A stretch of 64,000 nt of DNA from Nonlabens dokdonensis DSW-6 (GTDB lineage Bacteria > Bacteroidota > Bacteroidia > Flavobacteriales > Flavobacteriaceae): positions 1,364,001 through 1,428,000 of the forward strand of contig NC_020156.1 of assembly GCF_000332115.1 (NCBI RefSeq). The letters are read 5' to 3'. This document shows, one piece after another, positions 17,177 to 25,537 of this stretch (position 1 is the stretch's first letter; each line of letters starts with the position of its first letter). Position numbers and translations under genes: made by a program. The notes under the pieces are model-generated. The model worked only from the letters and a program-made list of their open reading frames with translations. It had not been told where the DNA came from and made no database searches.

Positions 17177-17680
17177 TTAAACCGAATAAGCTTGTTTAAA
17201 AGCAATGTAGTGGCACAATTTTCCCGACTTATTAAATATAGGAAAGGCTCGTGTTTCACATCCATATACGTTACCATCTCGATCATAATTTACTAACCTG
17301 CTGTGAAAAGGAATTTCTTCATCGATAGCAATCTTAGAAAGGAACTTACAGTCGGAGTTTGTAGCTGCACCATGTGAAAAATAAACCGCTTTACCTATCA
17401 TTTCATTGGATTCATATCCAGTTATCTTTTTAATATTAGGAGACGCTGCACAAATATTTAGCTCATGATCTACTAATACAATCGCATAGTTTTTAAAATG
17501 ACTGTAACCGTCTATAAAATATTTGAAATACCAATTATTACTAATTGCGATTTTATCCAAATCATGAAAAATAGTAGCATCAAGATCCCATAATAGTAAT
17601 TTCACAATATCCCATGATAACAAGGGTGTTGTGTTAATTTCGTTTTCGATAATAGTAAATTGGGAATATTGAAGTCGCAT
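17177..17680 (-). CDS. Stand-alone PAS domain protein
   Basis: 167 aa. The C-terminal two thirds form a PAS fold: IVLVDHELNICAASPNIKKI (first strands), TGYESNEMIGKAVY, and a PAC-like end with RDGNVYGCETRAFPIFNKSG. The N-terminal 50 residues are helical and unassigned. No kinase, cyclase or DNA-binding domain is attached, so it must signal through a partner or be a small-molecule sensor. It sits downstream of dinB on the same strand, 56 bp away. Function unknown. Confidence 0.75.
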   Translation of the reverse strand: MRLQYSQFTIIENEINTTPLLSWDIVKLLLWDLDATIFHDLDKIAISNNWYFKYFIDGYSHFKNYAIVLVDHELNICAASPNIKKITGYESNEMIGKAVYFSHGAATNSDCKFLSKIAIDEEIPFHSRLVNYDRDGNVYGCETRAFPIFNKSGKLCHYIAFKQAYSV

Positions 17681-17736
17681 AACTACACAAAGATGTATAA
17701 TTTAACAGTATCTTTATTATAAAGATCGTTAAACTT

Positions 17737-18825
17737 TTAGAACGAAAATCCTAACTGAACTTCAACAAAATCTTCTTCTTCCTCTTTTCCAGTATTTAAA
17801 TTACTAAGTGTAATGCCCAGTAGGCGTACGCTTTCGCGAAAACTTTCTTGCTCCATAAGCTCTATTGCAGTATTTAAAATTGTCTGCTTATCGCGTATGA
17901 AATACGGCAATGTTTTACTCCTAGTCTGAGTTTTAAAGTCTCGATATTTGATCTTAAGCGTGACTGTTTTACCAGATACATCAGATTTTGCAATGCGTTT
18001 TTCAATCTCTTCAGCAATTTGAATCAATCGCTCTTTCATGAAAACTTCGCTCGATATATTCTCAGAAAAAGTTCGTTCTGCACCTAGTGATTTTCTAATT
18101 CGATCTGGTTTTACAGGACTTTTATGAATACCTCTCACTATTTTATAATAATGACTACCACTCTTACCAAAATTCTCTACTAAAAATTCTAGAGACTTTC
18201 TTTTGAGATCCTTTCCTGTAAAAATGCCAAATTGGTACATTTTCTCTGCAGTAACTTTTCCTATGCCATGAAATTTGCGGATTTCTAGCTCTTCTAAAAA
18301 CTCAATAATTTCTTCGGGCACGATTGTTTTCTGGCCGTTAGGTTTGTTGTAATCGCTAGCTATTTTGGCAATAAATTTATTGACTGATATTCCTGCACTG
18401 GCAGTAATTCCTGTAGTCTCGTAAATGCGCCTTCTTATTTCATATGCAATAATCGTTGCGCTGGGGAAATCATACTTATTCTCTGTTACGTCTAGATAAG
18501 CTTCATCTAAGGAAAGCGGCTCTACAAGATCTGTATAATCATGAAAAATCTCTCTTATCTGCGCAGATACCTCTCGGTACCTATCAAATCTGGACTTGAC
18601 AAAGATGAGATCTGGACACAAACGTTTTGCCGTGACGCTAGGCATCGCACTACGCACGCCATATTTACGTGCTTCATAACTAGCCGCTGCCACAACACCA
18701 CGATCACTGCCGCCACCTACAGCAATTGGTTTACCGCGCAAGTCTGGATCATCATGCTGCTCTACAGATGCATAAAACGCATCCATATCTACATGTATAA
18801 TTTTTCTGTCTGCCAGTTCGTGCAT
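17737..18825 (-). CDS. dinB: DNA polymerase IV (Y family)
   Basis: 362-aa translesion polymerase. The catalytic carboxylates are in IIHVDMDAFYASVEQ and EPLSLDEAYLDVT, with the VVAAASYEARKYGVRSAMP finger motif, the helix-hairpin-helix thumb (FHGIGKVTAEKMYQFGI) and the little-finger domain. It ends LGFSF without an obvious extended clamp-binding peptide; QLGFSF may serve. A decayed TCGCGA palindrome (17832-17841) encodes SFRES near the C-terminus. It is divergent from the NAD(P)-binding gene by 56 bp. Confidence 0.96.
   Translation of the reverse strand: MHELADRKIIHVDMDAFYASVEQHDDPDLRGKPIAVGGGSDRGVVAAASYEARKYGVRSAMPSVTAKRLCPDLIFVKSRFDRYREVSAQIREIFHDYTDLVEPLSLDEAYLDVTENKYDFPSATIIAYEIRRRIYETTGITASAGISVNKFIAKIASDYNKPNGQKTIVPEEIIEFLEELEIRKFHGIGKVTAEKMYQFGIFTGKDLKRKSLEFLVENFGKSGSHYYKIVRGIHKSPVKPDRIRKSLGAERTFSENISSEVFMKERLIQIAEEIEKRIAKSDVSGKTVTLKIKYRDFKTQTRSKTLPYFIRDKQTILNTAIELMEQESFRESVRLLGITLSNLNTGKEEEEDFVEVQLGFSF
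17829..17843. repeat. Decayed TCGCGA palindrome (in dinB)
   Basis: CGCTTTCGCGAAAAC keeps the left arm and the TTTCGCGAAA core but has lost the right arm. Here it is read in the RFRES-type frame. Confidence 0.7.
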
Positions 18826-18881
18826 AACTCAAAATTACTACCTTTCACAAAGAAAACGATACACATTAACATACTTCTCAA

Positions 18882-19556
18882 ATGGGTTTTACAGCAATTA
18901 TAATTGGCGCAACAGGTTTAACCGGTGGAGTTCTACTAGATCAGTTATTAGAAGATTCTAGATATGATAAGGTAGTTACGCTTTCGCGAAAGCGAATTGA
19001 AAACAATCACCCAAAACATAAAAATCACCTAGCTGATTTATTTGATCCTACAACCTATCAAGAGCAATTAAAAGGCGATCATTTATTTATTTGTACAGGA
19101 ACGACGCAAGCCAAAACACCTGATAAAGAAACCTATTATAAAATTGAACACGATTTACCGCTACAAGTTGCTGAAGTGGCTTTAAAAAATGGGGTAGAAA
19201 AAGTAGTTGCCATCTCTGCATTAGGTGCCAATCCAGATAGCCGCTTTATATACAATCGTGGCAAAGGAGCAATGGAACGAGACATAGAAGCATTAGGCTT
19301 TTCTGAATCCTATTTTGTACAGCCAGCTTTAATAGGTGGTGATCGAGAGGAAAAGAGAACCTTTGAAAGTGCTTGGAAAAAATTTCAAAAACTTATCGAT
19401 CCATTACTAATAGGATTTCTGAAAAAATACCGTACTATAGAGCCAGAAACCATTGCACAAGCGATGATTTATATAGCTGTAAATGGATATGAGAAAGTAA
19501 GAATTGAAAGTGATGAGTTAAAAACAGTAGCCAGTCGCAGTTTTAAGTCTCAGTAG
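18882..19556 (+). CDS. NAD(P)-binding oxidoreductase-like protein (TIP30/HTATIP2-like)
   Basis: 224-aa Rossmann-fold protein. It begins FTAIIIGATGLTGGVLLDQL, the dinucleotide-binding Gly-rich loop, followed by VVAISALGANPDSRFIYNRG and KGAMERDIEALGF, which resembles the Tyr-x3-Lys region of atypical short-chain dehydrogenases. The shape is close to the TIP30-like NAD(P)-binding group. The substrate cannot be told. The TCGCGA palindrome at 18979-18994 is read here as TLSRKR, directly after the second beta strand, unlike the AFAKA frame used in most genes. Confidence 0.8.
   Translation: MGFTAIIIGATGLTGGVLLDQLLEDSRYDKVVTLSRKRIENNHPKHKNHLADLFDPTTYQEQLKGDHLFICTGTTQAKTPDKETYYKIEHDLPLQVAEVALKNGVEKVVAISALGANPDSRFIYNRGKGAMERDIEALGFSESYFVQPALIGGDREEKRTFESAWKKFQKLIDPLLIGFLKKYRTIEPETIAQAMIYIAVNGYEKVRIESDELKTVASRSFKSQ
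18979..18994. repeat. TCGCGA palindrome, copy 4 (in NAD(P)-binding gene)
   Basis: CGCTTTCGCGAAAGCG read in the LSRKR frame. Confidence 0.95.
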
Positions 19557-19626
19557 TCAGAATTCGTTTTTTGCTGACTCAAAACTTTAGTAGCTAGTTC
19601 TTTTAATAGTGCTATTAAAATTTAAA

Positions 19627-19885
19627 AACTCCTTTCCTTGGCAAAGGAAAGGTGGGCAAAGCGAACGGTAGAGAGCTTTGGTCGGAAAGGATCGGTGTGG
19701 TGCTTGAATAATATCAGAATCTTTTTTATAAATAACTTCCCGAACATATTTAAACAATGCCAACACAAATAGTTGGCATGTCAAATCTCAAAAACTTTAT
19801 CAAATGAAACACTCATAAACTCCTTTCCTTGGCAAAGGAAAGGTGGGCAAAGCGAACGGTAGAGAGCTTTGGTCGGAAAGGATCG
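19627..19885. repeat. Composite intergenic repeat, locus A (two exact 68-bp copies)
   Basis: Two identical 68-bp units, 19627-19694 and 19818-19885, start AACTCCTTTCCTTGGCAAAG and end GGTCGGAAAGGATCG. Each begins with a small hairpin (CTTTCCTT...AAGGAAAG). They are offset by 191 bp. Between them (19754-19789) lies a second element with the inverted repeat TGCCAAC...GTTGGCA. The 477-bp gap to the next gene start holds no convincing gene. Confidence 0.9.
19754..19789. repeat. TGCCAAC/GTTGGCA hairpin element, copy 1
   Basis: ACAATGCCAACACAAATAGT followed by TGGCATGTCAAATCTC. Related copies at 24989, 25143, 25330 and, inverted, at 30613. Confidence 0.85.
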
Positions 19886-20032
19886 ATACGATGTTAAAAA
19901 CAAATCTAATTGACTCAAACATTCGACCAACAGATCCCAGATAAATTTGGAATAAACCGCTTGTACTTATTAAAATTATGAAACGCTAAATTTTCTGAGA
20001 TGACAATCCATTCAAAATCTTACCTTGCAACC

Positions 20033-20494
20033 ATGACAGAAATAGAACGTAAATTCCTTCTCAAAACAACCGATTTCCTAAAAGACAAAACAGGAAAACG
20101 CATCACGCAAGGTTATCTATCTACTGATCCTGAAAGAACCGTTCGCGTACGAGTAAAAGGTGATCAAGGTTTCTTAACCATAAAAGGAAAATCAAACGAC
20201 AGCGGCCTGTCTCGTTATGAATGGGAAAAAGAAATTACTACTCAAGAAGCTGAGAAACTTCTACAACTCTGTTTACCAGGTGTGATCGATAAAACCAGAT
20301 ATGAAATTCAAATAGGACAACATACTTGGGAAATAGATATTTTTCACGGAGAAAACAACGGCCTTAACCTGGCCGAAATTGAACTACAATCAGAAACAGA
20401 AACCTTCTCAAAACCAGATTGGATCGGTCAAGAAGTAACAGGAGATAAACGTTATTATAATTCTTACTTAAGCAAAAACCCTTACGCCTTATGA
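20033..20494 (+). CDS. CYTH-domain protein (triphosphate tunnel fold)
   Basis: 153 aa from the ATG at 20033. It opens with the diagnostic ExExK motif (MTEIERKFLL), followed by the basic strands of the triphosphate tunnel: RVRVKGDQGFLTIKGK, YEWEKEI, TRYEIQIG and the acidic WEIDIFHGENNGLNLAEIEL. Small bacterial CYTH proteins usually hydrolyse tripolyphosphate or other organic triphosphates. The frame is open to 20000, but a TACCTTG promoter-like box just before 20033 and the family N-terminus favour the shorter form. It overlaps the next gene by 4 bp. Confidence 0.88.
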   Translation: MTEIERKFLLKTTDFLKDKTGKRITQGYLSTDPERTVRVRVKGDQGFLTIKGKSNDSGLSRYEWEKEITTQEAEKLLQLCLPGVIDKTRYEIQIGQHTWEIDIFHGENNGLNLAEIELQSETETFSKPDWIGQEVTGDKRYYNSYLSKNPYAL

Positions 20495-20973
20495 AACAAC
20501 TATCTTTAATCTTGCTTTCTTTTTTATTTATTTCTTGTAACAATGAATTAAATAAACCTGTAAAAGATGATACAATTATTACTGAAAAAATAGATATAAC
20601 AGCACAGGCAGACTCATTGAAACAATTAGGTTATAACGTTTTTGTTTATAGTGAAGACGACACTGAATTTCTAATGCAAGAATATTTTATGGTGCAGCTT
20701 TTATCTGGTGATAATGACTCTATTCCTAAAGTAGAACGTGATCGTTTACAAAAGGAACATTTAAAACACCTGTCTAGAATGTATGATGAAGGCTACGCTA
20801 GTTTAATTGGCCCCATGAATAATGGCAATGAATGGCGCGGAATAGTAGTCTACAATACTAAAAATATTGCTATTGCAGATAGTCTCGCTAGGTTAGATCC
20901 ATTTGTAAAAAGTGGTGCTTTGAAAGTAAAAACGACAGGTTGGTGGACACAAAAAGGAGGACAATTGCGATAG
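20491..20973 (+). CDS. Lipoprotein with YCII-like domain
   Basis: 160 aa. The signal peptide ends in a lipobox (FLFISCNNE). The mature part, about 50-160, resembles the YCII/YciI ferredoxin-like fold: a first strand (FLMQEYFMVQLLSG), a helix with RLQKEHLKHLSRMYDEGY, LIGPMNNGNEWRGIVVYN, then IADSLARLDPFVKSGALKV. YCII-type proteins have no agreed function; some act as lyases or dehalogenases. Its ATG overlaps the CYTH gene stop (ATGA), so the two are cotranslated. Confidence 0.75.
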   Translation: MKQLSLILLSFLFISCNNELNKPVKDDTIITEKIDITAQADSLKQLGYNVFVYSEDDTEFLMQEYFMVQLLSGDNDSIPKVERDRLQKEHLKHLSRMYDEGYASLIGPMNNGNEWRGIVVYNTKNIAIADSLARLDPFVKSGALKVKTTGWWTQKGGQLR

Positions 20974-21091
20974 ATATTTTAATAAAATAAAAAACTGAAA
21001 TTCTTTTTCCTTTTATTATTTACTTTGATAAGCATTATAATTTCTAATTAGGTTTGTTTATTCCTGAACTGGAACTCAAAACAAAATAAAT

Positions 21092-22372
21092 TTAAAACTT
21101 TATTCCTACACCGATTCTCAGTACGTTGCGTTTTGCATTTTCTAGCCCAAAGAAGTTTTCATTGAAATGTTCCGTAAAACCTACACCGTATCTCGCTTCT
21201 ATAAAAAAGTCTTTTGGTAAATCATATTGTAAACCGAAGTCCAATCCGATTCCAAAGTTCTTGTCAACGGAATCAGCATAATCAAAAACGTACATCAAGT
21301 TGGGTCCAGCAAAAGCAGACCATTTTTCACTAAAACGTCTTTTTAAAAGCACTGGTGATTCAACATAAGTATACACATCTGTAAAAGAAAAAGTCAATTC
21401 ATTTTGAATACTCCATTTACTAGCGATTTTAGTGTCTATAAAAAAGCTACCATAAGGGGCAGTACCAGCATATCCAGAATCTTCTTGTGTTTCGATATCT
21501 GTTGCTGGAACATCAGAGAAATTAACTCCAGCTTTAAAACCAAAACGGCTAGAACCAACTTCATTGTTTCTTTCCTTTTTAATTCTCGTTTCGTTGATCT
21601 TTTGTTCTTTTTTATTTGGATCTCCATTGTTAAAAGGGAAGAAAGCTACTGACAATCCTGCTCGATGACCTTACATTTCAAAATCACCTCGTTGTGATTC
21701 TCCGTTAAAAACATTTTCATATTGATACGTACCACTGTATTGATTTGTTAAACTATAAGAGAAAAAAGCTTGTGCCCTTACTGGTAAATTACCAAACCTA
21801 GTTTTATAACTTACAGCGAGTAATGCTGATGGTCTAAAAACTGTATTGTCAAATTCTACCTCGTCGTACCTCAAAACAGAATCTCCTAGTCCAAAACCAC
21901 CACCTTCAAATACTTTTTGAAAATTAAAATTCAACTCGGGACCAAATGCGACTCCTAACTGACTATTATTTTTATTGACAAGATGATAATTAAATGGCAA
22001 CGAAATTGTGTACTGTAAATCACTGTTAGAACTAAATTGAGAACCAACACCTACTGTTCTATCAAATCCTGTTGCTGATGGTTCTGCTCTATATTCATTA
22101 ACACTTCTGATCCAATCCAATTCTAGAGCTGCTTGTAAGGTCCATTTTTCAGAAAACTCAAAGTCCTTTCCTAAACCTACTCTAAAGGTTCCGTTTGTAG
22201 GTGTGAAATATTCAAAGCCTGTAACATTTAAATCTGTTTTGTAGCCAAAATTGTTTCCATAACCTACTTTGATGTTTAGATCACTAGTCCAGTGCTTTTC
22301 TTCTTGAGAAAAAATAGAAATAGGAGAAATTAAAAAAACAATAAGAGTGAGAAATAATAGGTTCTTTTTCAT
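21092..22372 (-). pseudogene. Double beta-barrel outer-membrane protein gene, interrupted by an in-frame TAA
   Basis: The first open part (22372-21671, 233 aa) has a signal peptide (MKKNLLFLTLIVFLISPISI) and barrel strands, ending GESQRGDFEM. A TAA at 21673-21671 follows, and the same frame continues GHRAGLSVAFFPFNN, the expected last strand, then a charged linker and a second barrel (RFGFKAGVNFSDV ... NVLRIGVGIKF). The second part has no usable start: its first codon in the open frame is TTG inside the strand, and it has no signal peptide. One base change (e.g. AAA to TAA) would explain it. If the stop is real, only the first barrel, lacking its last strand, is made. Confidence 0.7.
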
Positions 22373-22505
22373 TTTATAATGAGTTGGTTAGCTATTATAA
22401 ACATACGATAACTAACCAATAAGAAAATGCATCATTCTATAACTTTAACTATAATTAGTACTAAAAAAAGTTATGTTAACACAATCTGAAAATGGATAAA
22501 ACAAT

Positions 22506-24875
22506 TCACTCAAAAATCACATAAATCCGCACATCATTACCATCTTCATCAACTGCAGTAATTAATCGTTTTCCTTTTTTACCAGAAATGGCTAGTTCAT
22601 GAAAATTCTTGGTAGCTCCTAAAAACTCATCATCCATATACCAATAAACTTCTGTATCACTTTTTTTATGAGCGATTTCAAAAATGGCGCTGTTCAACTC
22701 GCCTTCCACATTTTTAGTTAAAGTAATTGTAGTATTGTGTTTTGGTTTTATAAAACGCATTACATCATCTGTGTAAGGCACACAATCTGCTCTGTAATCT
22801 GGTAATGGTTGGTAACTAGGGTTGGCTCTTGAATAATAGTAGGACATCACTGGCGGCAAAGTAAACCACGACTGTGTAATTATTTGTGATGCTGGCTCGC
22901 AGTCGGCATTTACTTGATAGGTTTTTGTAGCGTCTAGATTAATGGCTTTATGGTACGGACACGACGCATATTTCTCACCTACGACAGGAATATATTGGTT
23001 GATAGCTTCACATAATGGCGTGGCGAGATAACCAGACTGCTTACAAGTTTGTACTTCTAGCATATCGTCATAAGGTGGCGCAAACCATTGTTGTGCGGGC
23101 AATCGATTGAATAAATCAAAAAGTACCGGTGCTGCGCTGTCTATTCCAGTCATTTCTGCACGTCCTTCTCCGTCGGCATTTCCTGTCCAGACGCCTATGA
23201 TGTATTTTGGTGTAACGCCTATCGCCCATGCATCTCGATTTCCAAAACTCGTTCCTGTTTTCCAGGCGATTTCTCTATCAGGATTAAAGAAGTGCCAGAT
23301 TTCCTCGCCTTCTGGTCGGTTTACCTTTTTCATCGCTTCAAATGTGTGGTAAATGCTTCCTGCACCATAGATGGATGGTTCTAAAGACCAGCTTATTTCT
23401 TTATTGTTTGATGGTTGTTCCGCTTTCGCGAAAGCGAGATCCACACTATTATCGAGATAACTCAACCTATTCATAATCTCCGGATCGTACTGACTGCTGT
23501 TGTCTGTGTAAAGTTCTAAGGTTTTAGCCATTCCTAAATAGGCGCGGCTCATGTCCCAAAGGCTGCTCTCGCCACCGCCAATTATCAAACTCAATCCGTA
23601 AGTTCCTGCGCCGCGATTAAGATGAGAAAGTTTTAGATCTTGTAACTTATTATAAAATCGTGGTACCGTATGTTCTCGTAGCAGTCGCACCGCAGGAACA
23701 TTTAAAGACCTGGATAAAGCTTGCGATGCAGGAATTGCTCCTGTGTATTTCTTATCATAATTTTCTGTAGAAAATCCGTCAATTATGGTAGGCGTATCTT
23801 TTACAAGACTGTGCGGCAACAATTCTCCATCTTCCAGCATCGCAGCATATAAGAAAGGCTTTAGAACACTGCCTGTAGACCGCGGTGCAGTGATAATATC
23901 TACATCTTTACTATGTTCTCTAGTAGTAGGTGCGTTTCCTACGTAAGCGGCAACGGTTTGGGATTCTACGTCCAGAACCAGCATGGCAAGGTTGTTCACA
24001 CCGTTTTGCTGCAAGATTCTATGATGATTTTTTACAATACGATTCACCGTTTCTTGCATCTCATAATCAATACTGGTGCGTAGTTTTTTGGTACCGTATT
24101 CCTTGTTAGCTCTTTGTAATAAATGTGGCGCCAGTTGCGGTACTCTAAAATCTTGAGTCGGCACGTTTTCAGAAATAGCGAGTTCGTAATCCATTTCTGT
24201 AATAATGTTTTCTTCTTTTAATTTGAGTAAGACTTGATCACGTTTTTCTTTAAGTAGACTTTCTCGTTTTCCAGGATAGACCAATCCTGGCGCATTAGGT
24301 AAAACGGCAAGCGTAGCACTTTCTGCCCAACTTAATTCGTGAGGTTTTCTACCAAAATAACGCCACGCCGCCATATCCAGACCAATAACATTACCACCAT
24401 AAGGAGCATGACTGGCATAGAGTTCAAGAATCTCTTCTTTAGAAAGCCGAAACTCCAATCGTGTCGCCCAAATCAGCTCTATAAATTTCTCGTAGTATTT
24501 ACGTTCTTTCTTACGCGCTAGCCGGATCACTTGTTGTGTAATCGTACTTCCACCACGTACTACTTTCCCAGCCGAAATATTATCTGCCAGGGCTTTCCCT
24601 ATAGAAACTGGATTGAATCCTGGATGACTGTAAAAATGTGCATCTTCATATTGCAACAGACTTTGTTTGTACCGGTAAGGAACAGAGTCTACTGCAGGGA
24701 AACGCCACTGTTCATCTCTAGCAATATGTGCATCGAGCAGCCTGCCATCCTTACTTTCTATTACTGTAGAATAAGGAACATCAAATAGTTTTTCTGGTAA
24801 ACATACCACATACCAAACGAGTAGAACCGTTAAGACGCTGAGTTTGATCTTATGTTTAAAAAGAAATTTTTTCAA
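22506..24875 (-). CDS. pbpC: Penicillin-binding protein 1C
   Basis: 789-aa bifunctional peptidoglycan enzyme. An N-terminal membrane anchor (about 10-27) is followed by a glycosyltransferase domain with the catalytic Glu in YEDAHFYSHPGFNPVSIGKA and RGGSTITQQVIRLARK. The transpeptidase has SxxK in STGSVLKPFLY, SRSLN and KTGTSFGNRDAWAIG. The C-terminal BiPBP-type domain (about 690-789) is present. The start appears to be TTG at 24875: a stop lies two codons upstream and no ATG occurs early in the frame. A TCGCGA palindrome encodes LAFAKAEQPS in the transpeptidase domain, away from its catalytic motifs. Confidence 0.95.
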   Translation of the reverse strand: MKKFLFKHKIKLSVLTVLLVWYVVCLPEKLFDVPYSTVIESKDGRLLDAHIARDEQWRFPAVDSVPYRYKQSLLQYEDAHFYSHPGFNPVSIGKALADNISAGKVVRGGSTITQQVIRLARKKERKYYEKFIELIWATRLEFRLSKEEILELYASHAPYGGNVIGLDMAAWRYFGRKPHELSWAESATLAVLPNAPGLVYPGKRESLLKEKRDQVLLKLKEENIITEMDYELAISENVPTQDFRVPQLAPHLLQRANKEYGTKKLRTSIDYEMQETVNRIVKNHHRILQQNGVNNLAMLVLDVESQTVAAYVGNAPTTREHSKDVDIITAPRSTGSVLKPFLYAAMLEDGELLPHSLVKDTPTIIDGFSTENYDKKYTGAIPASQALSRSLNVPAVRLLREHTVPRFYNKLQDLKLSHLNRGAGTYGLSLIIGGGESSLWDMSRAYLGMAKTLELYTDNSSQYDPEIMNRLSYLDNSVDLAFAKAEQPSNNKEISWSLEPSIYGAGSIYHTFEAMKKVNRPEGEEIWHFFNPDREIAWKTGTSFGNRDAWAIGVTPKYIIGVWTGNADGEGRAEMTGIDSAAPVLFDLFNRLPAQQWFAPPYDDMLEVQTCKQSGYLATPLCEAINQYIPVVGEKYASCPYHKAINLDATKTYQVNADCEPASQIITQSWFTLPPVMSYYYSRANPSYQPLPDYRADCVPYTDDVMRFIKPKHNTTITLTKNVEGELNSAIFEIAHKKSDTEVYWYMDDEFLGATKNFHELAISGKKGKRLITAVDEDGNDVRIYVIFE
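23421..23436. repeat. TCGCGA palindrome, copy 5 (in pbpC)
   Basis: CGCTTTCGCGAAAGCG read as AFAKA on the minus strand. Confidence 0.95.
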
Positions 24876-24928
24876 AGATTATTTTGAGAACATTGATAGT
24901 TTAAAGAACGTGAAAACCTCCAAATATT

Positions 24929-24967
24929 TCATCATAAGGGGCGGAATTAATTCCGCCACTTATGAAA
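24929..24967. repeat. Hairpin with GGCGGAATTAATTCCGCC core
   Basis: Imperfect long inverted repeat around the 18-bp perfect core GGCGGAATTAATTCCGCC, flanked by TTTCAT...ATGAAA. Probable bidirectional terminator or REP-like hairpin downstream of the next minus-strand gene. Confidence 0.75.
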
Positions 24968-24988
24968 GAATAGGGTTGATATAAATAT

Positions 24989-25020
24989 CAAGAACAGATT
25001 TAGACAATGCCAACACAAAT
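24989..25020. repeat. TGCCAAC/GTTGGCA hairpin element, copy 2 (left half only)
   Basis: TTTAGACAATGCCAACACAA is present, but the right arm is replaced by a different repeat (25021-25100) with GGGAAAGAG and AAGGGTTTTATGCGGTGC. Confidence 0.65.
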
Positions 25021-25125
25021 AAAAGAATTTCCCATCAGATGAAGGGAAAGAGATTTGGAAGCGACAGCGACAAACGAAAAGGGTTTTATGCGGTGCAGTT
25101 TTTTTATTTCAAGAATCTAGACCAG

Positions 25126-25420
25126 TTCAATCATCAAGAAAAGATTTAGACAATGCCGTCACAAATAGTTGGCATGTCAAATCTCTATAAAATCAAATAA
25201 CCAAAGCTCCTTTCCTTACTTTCAAGGAAAGGTGGGCAAATTGGAGCTTGCGGAAGTTGGGTCGGAAAGGTTGCCGTGCTGGTTATTGCTTTGAATTTTT
25301 TGTTTTGATCCATTCAATCATCAAGAACAGATTTAGACAATGCCAACACAAATAGTTGGCATGTCAAATCTCTATAAAATCAAACAACTAGAACTCCTTT
25401 CCTTATTTTCAAGGAAAGGT
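25126..25420. repeat. Composite intergenic repeat, locus B (108-bp direct repeats)
   Basis: Two 108-bp near-identical blocks, 25126-25233 and 25313-25420, offset by 187 bp. Each starts TTCAATCATCAAGAA, contains the TGCCAAC/GTTGGCA element (25143-25185 and 25330-25372), and ends with CTCCTTTCCTT...AAGGAAAGGT. The first continues into a 25207-25274 unit related to the 68-bp unit of locus A. The whole 24876-25533 gap (658 bp) is made of such repeats and holds no gene I can support. Confidence 0.85.
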
Positions 25421-25448
25421 CCCTATTTAAAAATAAATACCGTAAACA

Positions 25449-25485
25449 CCCTTTGTCCTGCGGACGTTTCCCTCAAGGGAAAAAC
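25449..25485. repeat. GTCCTGCGGAC repeat, copy 1
   Basis: CCCTTTGTCCTGCGGACGTT then TCCCTCAAGGGAAAAAC. Related copies at 28807-28848 and 28880-28915. Confidence 0.7.
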
Positions 25486-25507
25486 AATTTAAAAAGCTTC
25501 CTTTATT

Positions 25508-25537
25508 ATAAGAGGCGGAATAAATTCCGCCTCTTAT
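25508..25537. terminator. 30-bp perfect hairpin across a stop codon
   Basis: ATAAGAGGCGGAAT, 2-nt loop, ATTCCGCCTCTTAT. The right arm contains the stop codon of the minus-strand gene ending at 25534. It probably acts as terminator for that gene. Confidence 0.75.

Noticed and set aside
21436..21627. Alternative-frame ORF with signal-like MKLVLAVLVLKL
   Set aside because: Hydrophobic stretch arises by chance from another frame of the beta-barrel gene; the rest is not protein-like.
21092..21655. Separate 187-aa beta-barrel gene
   Set aside because: Its first codon is TTG inside a barrel strand, no signal peptide, and the frame continues from the upstream gene through a single TAA; treated as one interrupted gene.
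25126..25420. Two regularly spaced direct repeats, possible CRISPR
   Set aside because: Only two 108-bp copies, repeats far longer than CRISPR repeats, spacers contain further repeats, no cas genes.
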